Origin: JAAYEL01 sp964344625
GTDB lineage: Bacteria > Bacillota > Clostridia > Tissierellales > Peptoniphilaceae
Direction: 5' to 3'
Length of the DNA: 28,572 nt
Assembly: GCA_964344625.1 (NCBI GenBank)
Contig: CAYFNZ010000013.1
Span: 1-28,572, forward strand
The notes beneath the pieces are model-generated. The model saw nothing but the letters and a program-made list of their open reading frames with translations, was not told the DNA's origin and did not search any database. The translations under genes were made by a program, and so were the position numbers. Positions 7,239 to 14,726 of this stretch are shown here, one piece after another; the stretch's first letter is position 1, and each line of letters opens with the position of its first letter.

Positions 7239-9272
7239 TTAATCCTCCTTAAATGCCTTTGTGTTCTTAAATCCTATGAATGAGAATAACATCAATACAA
7301 GGGAAATGATTATAGTAACGGCAGCTCCCAAGCCTTGATAGTTATTTTGTATTGTCAACTTGTAAATATATGAGATTAGTAGGTCTGTTGACCCAGCCAA
7401 GTTACCATATACAGTTGGGTTAAATGGTCCACCACCGTTAAATAGGTGGATGATTGAGAAGTTGTTAAAGTTAAATGTGTATTGTCCTATCAAAAGTGGA
7501 CCTGTTTGGAACAATACAAGAGGAATTGTTATCCTCCAAGTTCTTTGAAAACCTGTTGCCCCATCTATTTCAGCAGCTTCATAAAGGTCTTTTGGTATAC
7601 CTTGTAGGATACCTGTTGATAGTAGGAAGATGTAGGCTGAACCCAACCATCCTTGTAGCATTATCAAGGCTATCCTAGTTAGGTTAGTAGAATTTTTAAT
7701 GTCCAAGCTAACCCCAAAGACCTTATGGATAAGGTCTGTAATAGGTCCATTTACTGCCACCATTTGTGAGAAGAACATGATTGTTATAAAGGCTGGAACT
7801 GCCCAAGGTAGTAGGTAAACTGTTCTAAAGAAGCCCTTAAATCTTATTCTTTCTTGGTTTGCTATCAATGAAAGGATAAATCCTATTGCAATAGCTAAAG
7901 TAGTTGCACCAAATGTCCAAATTATAGTCCAAAGAACTATCGGCCAGAAGGCCTTACCAGCAACCCCTTGTCCTAAGAATAGCAACTTGTAGTTTTCAAT
8001 TCCTGACCAGAAGAACTTACTTTGATGGTCTGGATTATAGTCGGTAAATGATATCAATAAAGTTGTTATTATCGGTACTAATACGATAAATAATACCAAG
8101 ACTGCTGCAGGTGCAGAAACCAAGTATGGGAAGCCTTCATTCATGATTGAATTTTTAGATTCAAACCAGTTTTTAGGTCTTATACCTTTTATTAAATCTT
8201 TTTCTACCTTATTTACATCCTTAAATGATAACCAGTATAGGCCTAGGGCAATTAGGGCTAAAATGATAGCAATTATACCTTCTATCATAAAGATGATTGA
8301 CTTATCTAGACGCTTTCCATTTTGTGCAAGGCTAATTAAACCTGCTATCCCCTGTCCCTTGTAATTACCAAAGCCAAGTGCATATGGTATAGCGACTAGG
8401 TAGATGAATAAAGTTCCTATAAAAAATAGTAATGCCTTAATGTATTGCTTATTCAACAATTGACCCAAACCCGGAATCAAAAATGTCAAATATGAATAAA
8501 TCGCCTTTGTCTTATAAGTTTCTACCGGGGTCTTTCTTCTTACATCGGCTATGTCAGATTCAAGTACGTTCATCTTAGATTCATAGTCGACTTTTAAGTG
8601 GTGCTTGATATTTTTTATTTCTTGTTCTAAAGAAATCTTCTTATCAAGGTACAAGTATGAGGTTAAATCTTCCTTGCAAGCCCTCTTCTTAATCTTAATT
8701 TCAGACTTTAAGGCTTTCTTTGAAATGATTCCCCTAGCATGTTTGTCTTTTAATTCCTTGATTTGTTGATCTAAGGTCCTAGTTCTTTCTTCTTTTTTCT
8801 TGTTAATCTCCTCTAGGGCCTTAGCTCTTTTAGTTTGATCAAGGTTAGCTAATTCTTTTTGTTTTTCTTCAAGGCTCTTCTTTAGGTTCCAGTCATTTTC
8901 TATGATTTCAGGTATATGCTTTCTTTCGTGTTTTGCAACCTTATAAGCGTAATCGAAATCGTAGTCAAAGTCGACTAAATCCTTGTAAAATTCGATTTTT
9001 CTTTCTGCCTTGTAGTCTCTTTTTTGAAGGGCAAGTATTTTCTTGTCTTGGCCAGATTTAAATTTTTCATTGGCCTCTTTGTCTATCTTTTCTAAAAATA
9101 CTTTTTCTTTTTCCTTTAATTCTTTAAGCTTAATGTTATAAGGATGAGAGTCCTTGTTTTTCAAAAGCTCACTTTGTTGGTCACCAGGCGCTTCTATCAA
9201 CTCTATTAAGAATTGATTTTTTCTTTCGTGGCTATTACCAATGCTGTCAGTTAATAACTTACTGTAAGCCAT
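7239..9272 (-). CDS. malF: MalF-type permease with a large coiled-coil and membrane N-terminal extension
   Basis: The C-terminal 300 residues (about 378-677) are a normal maltose-type permease, with the EAA loop EAAEIDGATGFQRTWRI at 565-581. In front lie about 375 residues not found in standard MalF. Residues 1-255 are highly charged (many Lys/Glu, heptad-like, from about 130 to 245) and look like a cytoplasmic coiled coil. Residues 258-350 hold additional membrane segments that start with FLIPGLGQLLNKQYIKALLFF-like sequence (264-284; a pattern shared with TM2-like small membrane domains) and a pair at about 325-348. The total of 677 residues compares with 514 in E. coli and about 430-450 in most Gram-positives. 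The ATG at 9272 has an AAGGTG site, and the frame is continuous, so this is a real fusion. The function of the extension is unknown. Confidence 0.93.
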   Translation of the reverse strand: MAYSKLLTDSIGNSHERKNQFLIELIEAPGDQQSELLKNKDSHPYNIKLKELKEKEKVFLEKIDKEANEKFKSGQDKKILALQKRDYKAERKIEFYKDLVDFDYDFDYAYKVAKHERKHIPEIIENDWNLKKSLEEKQKELANLDQTKRAKALEEINKKKEERTRTLDQQIKELKDKHARGIISKKALKSEIKIKKRACKEDLTSYLYLDKKISLEQEIKNIKHHLKVDYESKMNVLESDIADVRRKTPVETYKTKAIYSYLTFLIPGLGQLLNKQYIKALLFFIGTLFIYLVAIPYALGFGNYKGQGIAGLISLAQNGKRLDKSIIFMIEGIIAIILALIALGLYWLSFKDVNKVEKDLIKGIRPKNWFESKNSIMNEGFPYLVSAPAAVLVLFIVLVPIITTLLISFTDYNPDHQSKFFWSGIENYKLLFLGQGVAGKAFWPIVLWTIIWTFGATTLAIAIGFILSLIANQERIRFKGFFRTVYLLPWAVPAFITIMFFSQMVAVNGPITDLIHKVFGVSLDIKNSTNLTRIALIMLQGWLGSAYIFLLSTGILQGIPKDLYEAAEIDGATGFQRTWRITIPLVLFQTGPLLIGQYTFNFNNFSIIHLFNGGGPFNPTVYGNLAGSTDLLISYIYKLTIQNNYQGLGAAVTIIISLVLMLFSFIGFKNTKAFKED

Positions 9273-9275
9273 ATT

Positions 9276-9698
9276 TCACCTTCCTTTTTTAATTGGGTAA
9301 GTTAAAATAGAAATAATTAATAATAAATACAAAAATAAAATAATATAATAAAAAATAGAAGTGAAATTAAATTTAAGTAATAAATTTACAAATCTAATCA
9401 ACAATAAGGCTGTAAAGACCACTTTATAAGTCATATTGACCCCGTATTTTTTATTGACAAAGAAGGTATATAATGCGATTATTACCGGTTCTAGGATGGT
9501 TAATAAAAAATTAACGAGAATAATGTTTATAAAATCCTCAAATTTCCCATCAGCATTTACCCTTATGTAGGCGTCAAATAAATCCTTGCTCTTAGATGTC
9601 ATCATAGCTTCTAAGGAAGCAAAAACTATTATTAAAAGAGAAACTATAAGGATTCTCATTATGAACTTGTTATTAGTTTGATTATCAATTTTTGTCAT
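9276..9698 (-). CDS. Small polytopic membrane protein of unknown function in the mal operon
   Basis: I do not recognise a family. From the ATG at 9698 the protein has about 140 residues, with a short polar N-terminus (MTKIDNQTNNKF), then about four hydrophobic segments: near the N-terminus (IMRILIVSLLIIVFASLEA), in the middle (INIILVNFLLTILEPVIIAL), and a closely spaced pair towards the C-terminus ending in a basic KKGR. The frame can be extended to a TTG at 9746, but that would place the start inside a 13-bp hairpin, while the ATG has AAGGTGA at the right distance, so I chose 9698. It lies between malE and malF in the same operon, three bases before malF, which hints at a role in assembly or regulation of the importer. 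Confidence 0.75.
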   Translation of the reverse strand: MTKIDNQTNNKFIMRILIVSLLIIVFASLEAMMTSKSKDLFDAYIRVNADGKFEDFINIILVNFLLTILEPVIIALYTFFVNKKYGVNMTYKVVFTALLLIRFVNLLLKFNFTSIFYYIILFLYLLLIISILTYPIKKGR

Positions 9699-9714
9699 AT
9701 TCACCTTATTATAC

Positions 9715-9744
9715 GAATAGCCAAAACCGAAGTTTTGGCTATTC
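9715..9744 (-). promoter_or_regulatory. Intercistronic UUCG-tetraloop hairpin after malE
   Basis: In the minus-strand RNA, 13 paired bases (GAAUAGCCAAAAC / GUUUUGGCUAUUC) close on a C(UUCG)G tetraloop, an unusually stable cap. There is no T-run after it; the ribosome site of the next gene begins about 8 nt later. It therefore looks like an mRNA 3'-end stabiliser or partial terminator, which would let malE be made in excess of the membrane subunits, rather than a full terminator. Confidence 0.65.
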
Positions 9745-9785
9745 AAATTATTTTAAATTTTTACTATCTTACTTTTAATCTTATG

Positions 9786-11126
9786 CTATTTCGCTAATTG
9801 TTCCATCATTGAAGTAAATGCTGCATTTAATTCTTTGTAAGCATCTTCAGCAGTAGCTGGTTTCTTAGAAGCCCATGATAATACTGCATTCTTCCATGTA
9901 TCCCAAACATTATTATATTCTGGATAAGTAGGTCTTGGAGCTGATACTGCAAATGATTCGTAAACGTTTTCAATAGTCTTCTTTTGAATATCTGAAAGGT
10001 CTGACTTTTCAAATGCTTCAGCTGTTACGTTTGGCATAATCTTTCCTGTAGCCTTGAATAATTCAACAGCATTTTCAGGATTCATAAGTGCTTCGATATA
10101 AGCTTGAGCAAGAGCCATCTTGTCTTGGTCTTCTTCTATTCTACCGTTTACTGCAAGACCCCAACCACCTTGCCAGTGAGTAAGTGCCTTACCTGCAACT
10201 GTTATGTGACCGATTGGGTAAACATCAATATTTTCTTGACCAGCTTTTTCTATAAATCCGGCAAGTTCCCAAGGACCACCAAGTCTGATAACTCCATTGC
10301 CACCAGTTGTAAATTGATCATCTAAATAACCCCAACCAGCTTGTTCGTCAAATAATGGAGTCTTAGCTTCGTCATTCTTCTTCCAGTAATCATAAAGACC
10401 ATCAAAAACAGCCTTTTGATCTGCATTTAACTTAGCATAGTCTTCTGCATATGTTGAAGAGAATTTTCCATCATTTCTAGCTAATAGGTCAATTCCTACT
10501 GCGTTATTTGGAGCAACTCCAAACCAAGCATCAAATATTGGAAGTAATACTGTAGCAGCATCTTTTTGTTCTGTTAATTCGAAAGCCTTAGTAGGATCAA
10601 TTCCTGCCGCTTCAGCGTTCTTAGTGTTAACAAATGTTACAAGAGTTTCAATGTTCATTGGGAATGCAAAGTAGTTGTCTTCAACCTTGAAAATTCCACC
10701 AAATCCATTGTCGTAGTCATCAAAACCTCCAACTCTTTCAGCCATTTCTTTTGCAGGTATAGCTGCTAGAACGTCGTTTCTAGTTAAGTCTTCAAGTCTA
10801 TCAGCAGGTACTGAAAATACGTCTGGTACGTCTGGGTTTTCAGCTGATGTTGCATTGATTACGTCTAGGTTATCAAATGAGCCAGCTTCTTTTAGTTCGA
10901 TTTTCGCATCTGGATTGTCTTTCACAAGTTGGTCTGCAACTTTTTGGTAGAATTCCATCCAATCTTTTTCAGCTTGAACAGTGATTTCACCCTTCAATGC
11001 CATCTTTTCGCCATCATCGTCTTTCATATCAGGTTCTTTATTGTCGCCAGTATTTTGACCACATGCTGAAAGAACCATAACAAATGCTAATAGCAATGCT
11101 AGTAATACACTAGTTTTTCTCTTCAT
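9786..11126 (-). CDS. malE: Maltose/maltodextrin-binding lipoprotein
   Basis: This is the extracellular substrate-binding protein of the importer. It starts with a lipoprotein signal: basic MKRK, a hydrophobic core (7-19) and the lipobox LSAC with lipidated C22, followed by an acidic linker (about 27-42). The rest is a family-1 extracellular solute-binding protein, with GITVQAEKDW-like first strand, FPMNIETLVTFVNT in the hinge region and RPTYPEYNNVWDTW near the C-terminus, as in MalE. Its 446 residues are slightly longer than E. coli MalE because of the linker. The ATG at 11126 has a strong AAGGAGG site. It is the first gene of the operon, behind two promoters with operators. Confidence 0.94.
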   Translation of the reverse strand: MKRKTSVLLALLLAFVMVLSACGQNTGDNKEPDMKDDDGEKMALKGEITVQAEKDWMEFYQKVADQLVKDNPDAKIELKEAGSFDNLDVINATSAENPDVPDVFSVPADRLEDLTRNDVLAAIPAKEMAERVGGFDDYDNGFGGIFKVEDNYFAFPMNIETLVTFVNTKNAEAAGIDPTKAFELTEQKDAATVLLPIFDAWFGVAPNNAVGIDLLARNDGKFSSTYAEDYAKLNADQKAVFDGLYDYWKKNDEAKTPLFDEQAGWGYLDDQFTTGGNGVIRLGGPWELAGFIEKAGQENIDVYPIGHITVAGKALTHWQGGWGLAVNGRIEEDQDKMALAQAYIEALMNPENAVELFKATGKIMPNVTAEAFEKSDLSDIQKKTIENVYESFAVSAPRPTYPEYNNVWDTWKNAVLSWASKKPATAEDAYKELNAAFTSMMEQLAK

Positions 11127-11161
11127 GAGAAACCTCCTTAAATTTTTCTTACGCTATTTGA

Positions 11162-11212
11162 AAACGCTTGCGTAACTAATAAAATTATACCCGAATACCC
11201 CATCATAATCAA
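11162..11212 (-). promoter_or_regulatory. Proximal mal promoter with LacI-type operator
   Basis: The minus strand carries TTGATT (11207-11212), 17 bp, then a perfect TATAAT (11184-11189). The dyad TTACGCAAGCGTTT sits at 11162-11175, at or just after the predicted start, where a bound LacI-type repressor would block transcription. The leader to malE is about 50 nt. Confidence 0.75.
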
Positions 11213-11428
11213 CTTTCTAAAACAAAAGTCCCTGAATTTTTCTTGAATATCAATTCATATTTCTATGCTTTATCAAAACAAGTTTTTCAAGACTTAAAAG
11301 AAATGAAAATTTTGACACGATCTAGATATTTGAGTTAATCATCCTATTAATTTTTGTCCATCCCTCTTACAAGATGAATTTCACCTCGATTGGACCAGGC
11401 TATAAGTCATATCTTATAGGGCCATAAT

Positions 11429-11483
11429 GCAAACGGTTGCGTTGAATCATTTTTATTATATAGTTCACGATTTCATTTGTCAA
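11429..11483 (-). promoter_or_regulatory. Distal mal promoter with LacI-type operator
   Basis: A perfect consensus promoter, TTGACA (11478-11483), 17 bp, TATAAT (11455-11460), is followed by the operator-like AACGCAACCGTTTGC (11429-11443) at about +4 to +18. It lies some 330 bp from malE, so its transcript has a long leader that passes through the proximal promoter. Within the leader, 11399-11418 can form a 7-bp hairpin (CTATAAG/CTTATAG). The rest of 11213-11428 shows no ORF with a good ribosome site. Confidence 0.7.
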
Positions 11484-11532
11484 TAGGAAATATTAATTTT
11501 TTTAATAGATCTTTAGCCATAGCATTTCCCAT

Positions 11533-11557
11533 AAAAAAAAAGAGCCCATCGGGCTCC
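11533..11557 (-). terminator. Rho-independent terminator of the DUF438 gene
   Basis: On the minus strand the stem GGAGCCC-GAT-GGGCTC is followed by nine T. It isolates the DUF438 gene from the mal promoters. The 170 nt between the stop codon at 11730 and this site hold no established gene; see the findings for a weak small ORF. Confidence 0.9.
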
Positions 11558-11729
11558 TTCTATCTCTATCTTATTTAATCTCGGTTCTAAAAAACCTATT
11601 GTAGGTGGTGACTCCTGGCGGATATTTTTGTGATTAACTAAGCTGGTGGTCATATTTTCTTCAAAGACATCCTATTTTTCATGGTCAAAAGCTGATTACA
11701 AAGAATCCCCCAACTCTTGACATAGAACC

Positions 11730-13052
11730 TTAATTTTCTTCTTGAAAATGCTTTTTTGCAAATTCCATATCCTGAACGAGTTCCATAGTTCCGATAAAGT
11801 TGTTTTCCTGATCCCTTACCGCCATGTATTTTACCAGCATGGTCCTTCCATTTTTTTCCATCCAAACATTAACTTCGTCCCTGCGATTGTTTCTAAAATC
11901 GTCTATCATTTTTCTTACCATAGGTTCAATTTTAGGTGGGTGACAAGAAAATACTTGTCTTCCAATCGCCATACTTGGGCGCTTAAATAACTTAGGTCCT
12001 TCGTTGAAAAACTTGTTAAGGTTGTCCTTGTCTACAAAGGTTATCTCTAAAGGAATTGTGTTTAATACCGCCCTTAGCTCTCCTGGATTAAAAGACCCTC
12101 CTGGTAAAGATATTTCTCCATCACTTGCGTGGTTTTCCTTAAAAGCTATATCCTCAGCTTCTTTCCAGGTTTCATTTTCAACCCCCAGGCAGGTATCATA
12201 ATCCTTAGAGTCGTGATATATGCTAGTCCATTCTTCTTCAGTGAAGTTTACTGCACATATAGGGAATAATATGTTTGATTCTTTATAAATCATTTCTTGA
12301 GCACGCTTTAGTGCAGCTTCAAGTCTTTCAAACCATCTTTCGTCCCTATTTGATTCTTTCTCTAAACTTGCTAACTCATCTCTTATTTCATCATCTACTG
12401 TCCACATGACATCCGATGGACCTGAGACCCCGTATTTTACTTTTAAGTGAGGATATAAAAGGTCTCCTTTTTTAGCATAATGAATTGATAGGTCTCTAAA
12501 TTCGTTAATTAGGTTTCCATCCTTTTCATTAGAATATCTTTCTAAAAGTTTTTCTAAGGCTTCATTCTCCCTTGCAAAAGTATAAAGTGGATGGCCTTTT
12601 ACAGCTTCTAATTTTTTAGCTAGTTCATCCTTGTTGGTATAATCCCTTTGTGGATATGAGTTCATTTTCGCTATTGTTTCTTCCACCTTTTGTCTGGCTA
12701 AAGATTCTTCAACCGCTTTTTCTGCATTTGCAATCTTTTCTGCCCTGGTAGCCCCATGGAATAGTGCTGAATGGACATCACATAGCCTTTGAACTTCACT
12801 AAGCGGAGTTCCTTCTATAAGCAGTTCTTGTTCTGCCTGCATTATTTCAGATGCTTCGACTTCTCTAAACTCCTTGACAAAATCATCCCTTACACTTTCA
12901 AGGTCTTCCCCCTGTGATAATCTTCGTAAGTATTCTTTTATCTGAGCTTTTCTCCCTACTTCTTCTTGGATTTTTTCATCCGATTTTACAAGTTCGGGAA
13001 ATTCTTTAGTCAATTCATTTGTACTTTTATTAAAATCTATCTTCTTAGTCAT
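11730..13052 (-). CDS. DUF438 - hemerythrin-like - PAS domain protein
   Basis: This 440-residue soluble protein has three parts: DUF438 (about 36-105, with LCDVHSALFHG), a hemerythrin-like four-helix region (about 150-265, with GHPLYTFARENEAL, HYAKKGDLLYPHL, GPSDVMWTVDDEIR and YKESNILFP), and a C-terminal PAS-type domain (about 320-435, with IPLEITFVDKDN and FSCHPPK). Proteins with this order occur in anaerobic Firmicutes and archaea and are thought to sense oxygen, redox state or a metal/haem ligand; the exact role is not known. Some positions that are His or Glu in classic hemerythrins are changed here (G196-D197 after H191, D220, S259), so a full di-iron site is uncertain. The ATG at 13052 has AAAGGAGA. 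It is a single-gene unit with its own terminator. Confidence 0.88.
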   Translation of the reverse strand: MTKKIDFNKSTNELTKEFPELVKSDEKIQEEVGRKAQIKEYLRRLSQGEDLESVRDDFVKEFREVEASEIMQAEQELLIEGTPLSEVQRLCDVHSALFHGATRAEKIANAEKAVEESLARQKVEETIAKMNSYPQRDYTNKDELAKKLEAVKGHPLYTFARENEALEKLLERYSNEKDGNLINEFRDLSIHYAKKGDLLYPHLKVKYGVSGPSDVMWTVDDEIRDELASLEKESNRDERWFERLEAALKRAQEMIYKESNILFPICAVNFTEEEWTSIYHDSKDYDTCLGVENETWKEAEDIAFKENHASDGEISLPGGSFNPGELRAVLNTIPLEITFVDKDNLNKFFNEGPKLFKRPSMAIGRQVFSCHPPKIEPMVRKMIDDFRNNRRDEVNVWMEKNGRTMLVKYMAVRDQENNFIGTMELVQDMEFAKKHFQEEN

Positions 13053-13117
13053 AAGTATCTCCTTTATATAATTTTTCTTCTTTAACTATATTGTATACTT
13101 ATAGCTAAGGCTTTTTC

Positions 13118-13131
13118 GTTGTTATTACAAC
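13118..13131. promoter_or_regulatory. Inverted repeat upstream of the DUF438 gene
   Basis: The dyad GTTGT-TATT-ACAAC lies about 65 bp upstream of the DUF438 start, close to where a promoter would be. It resembles the half-site spacing of redox regulators in Firmicutes only loosely. No convincing -35/-10 pair is visible next to it. Confidence 0.3.
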
Positions 13132-13164
13132 ATAATCCTTACTTTTAGAATTATTTTATCTTTA

Positions 13165-13686
13165 TTATTTTCGTTCGATAATTCTTGACTTGTAACCTAC
13201 TGCTGTTGCATTTTTAGGCACATCAGTTAGAATCATTGCATTGGCCCCGATTTTGGCTCCGTCTCCAATATAGACGGGTCCTAGGACTGTTGCACCAGCT
13301 CCTATTATTACGTGGTCTCCAACTATAGGGTGCCTTTGACAGCCCCTTTCATTACCTGTTCCTCCTAGGGTTACCCCATGGTAGATCGTAACGTAGTCAC
13401 CGATTACGGCTGTTTCTCCAATGACTACCCCCATGCCGTGGTCTATGAATAGGTGCTTTCCTATGCAGGCACCGGGATGGATTTCTATGCCTGTCTTTCT
13501 CCTGGCTCTTTGAGATATCCACCTGGCTAGGGTTGTGTGCCCCTTTTTAAATAACTTGTGGGCTATATCATGAGAAAATAGGGCCCTGTTCATAGGATAT
13601 AAAAACATGGCCTCAAATGTTGTCCTGCAGGCAGGATCCACTTTTTTTATATAATTTGCTTGGTCAAGTAATTCTCTAAAATTCAT
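13165..13686 (-). CDS. cysE: Serine O-acetyltransferase
   Basis: The enzyme acetylates L-serine with acetyl-CoA to O-acetylserine, the substrate of CysK. It is a short-form CysE (173 residues), with a reduced N-terminal helical part and a left-handed beta-helix of hexapeptide repeats from about residue 65. Active-site motifs are TGIEIHPGA (65-73), DHGMGVVIGETA (82-93, with catalytic H83) and HGVTLGGTG (103-111), with the following GNERGCQRHP loop. The ATG at 13686 directly abuts the cysK stop codon, so the two are translationally coupled and probably form the cysteine synthase complex. Some short CysE proteins lack feedback inhibition; that cannot be read here. Confidence 0.96.
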   Translation of the reverse strand: MNFRELLDQANYIKKVDPACRTTFEAMFLYPMNRALFSHDIAHKLFKKGHTTLARWISQRARRKTGIEIHPGACIGKHLFIDHGMGVVIGETAVIGDYVTIYHGVTLGGTGNERGCQRHPIVGDHVIIGAGATVLGPVYIGDGAKIGANAMILTDVPKNATAVGYKSRIIERK

Positions 13687-14577
13687 CTATTTGAATAATG
13701 GTGTTGAAAGGTATCTTTCTGCTGTATCCGGTAAAACTGTAACTATTGGACCATCGATGATTTCCGCCATCTTAAGAGCTCCTACTACGTTGGCTCCGGA
13801 TGAAATACCTACCATTAAACCTTCCTCTCTAGCTAATTTTTTTGCCATCTCTATGGCTTCTTCAGATGTAACTGTAATAACCTTGTCTAAGACACTTTGG
13901 TCTAAAAGGGCTGGTACAAAGTTTGCCCCAATACCTTGAATCTTGTGAGGACCTGCTTGACCTTGGGTCAATAAGGGTGATTCCGCAGGTTCTAAGGCCC
14001 AAATTTGAACATCTTTTAATTCTCTTTTTAAGGCTCTTCCAACGCCTGTAACTGTACCACCTGTGCCTACTCCAGCTATGAAGCCTTTTACTTCAAGGCC
14101 TGATTCTAGAATTTCAGGGCCAGTTGTTTCTTCATGTGCCCTAGCATTTGCAGGATTTGAAAATTGGTCCGGCATGAAATAGCCACCTGATGCAACTAAT
14201 TCTTTAGCCTTATCTACTGAACCTTGAACGCCCTTTGCCCCTTCTGTCAAAATTAATTCTGCGCCATAAGCTTGGATTAGGGCCCTTCTTTCAAGACTCA
14301 TTGTTTCTGGCATTACAAGGACTACATCATAGCCTAGGGCCTTACCAACCATGGCAAGGGCTATGCCAGTGTTTCCTGATGTAGGTTCAACAATCTTCAT
14401 TCCTTCTTTTAATTTACCTGTTTCTATAGCGTCTTTAACCATATAGTAGGCTGGCCTATCCTTAATTGAACCAGCCGGATTTGTCTTCTCTATTTTAACA
14501 TAGACTTCCTTGTCGGTAATCCTATCTAGCTTTACTAATGGTGAATCTCCTATTGTGTCTAATACTTTTTTTATCAT
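13687..14577 (-). CDS. cysK: Cysteine synthase (O-acetylserine sulfhydrylase A)
   Basis: This PLP enzyme joins sulfide to O-acetylserine to give L-cysteine. It has 296 residues, slightly shorter than the 310-320 norm. The PLP lysine is K39 in NPAGSIKDRPA, the substrate loop is PTSGNTGIALA (65-75), the phosphate loop is GVGTGGTVTGVG (about 170-181), and the C-terminal SSGANVVGAL carries the serine that contacts the pyridine nitrogen. The ATG at 14577 follows AAAGGAG. It forms an operon with cysE. Upstream lies a strong terminator-like hairpin (14615-14640) that either ends mnmA or attenuates cysK. Confidence 0.96.
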   Translation of the reverse strand: MIKKVLDTIGDSPLVKLDRITDKEVYVKIEKTNPAGSIKDRPAYYMVKDAIETGKLKEGMKIVEPTSGNTGIALAMVGKALGYDVVLVMPETMSLERRALIQAYGAELILTEGAKGVQGSVDKAKELVASGGYFMPDQFSNPANARAHEETTGPEILESGLEVKGFIAGVGTGGTVTGVGRALKRELKDVQIWALEPAESPLLTQGQAGPHKIQGIGANFVPALLDQSVLDKVITVTSEEAIEMAKKLAREEGLMVGISSGANVVGALKMAEIIDGPIVTVLPDTAERYLSTPLFK

Positions 14578-14614
14578 AATAAATACTCCTTTACTCCATT
14601 ATTTTTACAGAAAC

Positions 14615-14640
14615 AAAAAAGTTTGCATATTAGCAAACCT
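14615..14640 (-). terminator. Terminator between mnmA and cysK, possible attenuator
   Basis: On the minus strand the stem GTTTGC-TAATAT-GCAAAC is followed by six T. It would end the iscS-mnmA transcript. It sits only about 37 nt before cysK, leaving little room for a promoter between, so it may also act in the cysK leader. Confidence 0.75.
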
Positions 14641-14691
14641 TCTTGGCTATATAACTTATTTATTAATCTTTTACTAATAAGACTCACTTTA

Positions 14692-14721
14692 TTTATACCA
14701 AAAATAATTTGGTTTAAACAA
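14692..14721 (-). promoter_or_regulatory. Candidate cysK promoter
   Basis: TTGTTT (14716-14721), 18 bp, TATAAA (14692-14697) on the minus strand, just after the mnmA stop. If real, its transcript would cross the hairpin at 14615-14640 before reaching cysK. Weak evidence from sequence alone. Confidence 0.3.
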
Positions 14722-14726
14722 TCAAA

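Noticed and set aside
9706..9711. TATAAT on the minus strand just before the small membrane protein gene
   Set aside because: No -35 at a usable distance; the upstream bases are the UUCG hairpin, and the extended -10 TG is missing.
9699..9746. TTG start at 9746 for the small membrane protein
   Set aside because: It would begin inside a 13-bp hairpin without a ribosome site, while the ATG at 9698 has AAGGTGA.
11399..11443. Short leader peptide in the long mal leader
   Set aside because: Possible starts have ribosome sites too close or codons that stop within five residues; nothing supports translation.
14641..14726. T-box riboswitch before cysK
   Set aside because: No T-box consensus with the TGGNACC bulge and no specifier-loop architecture could be seen.
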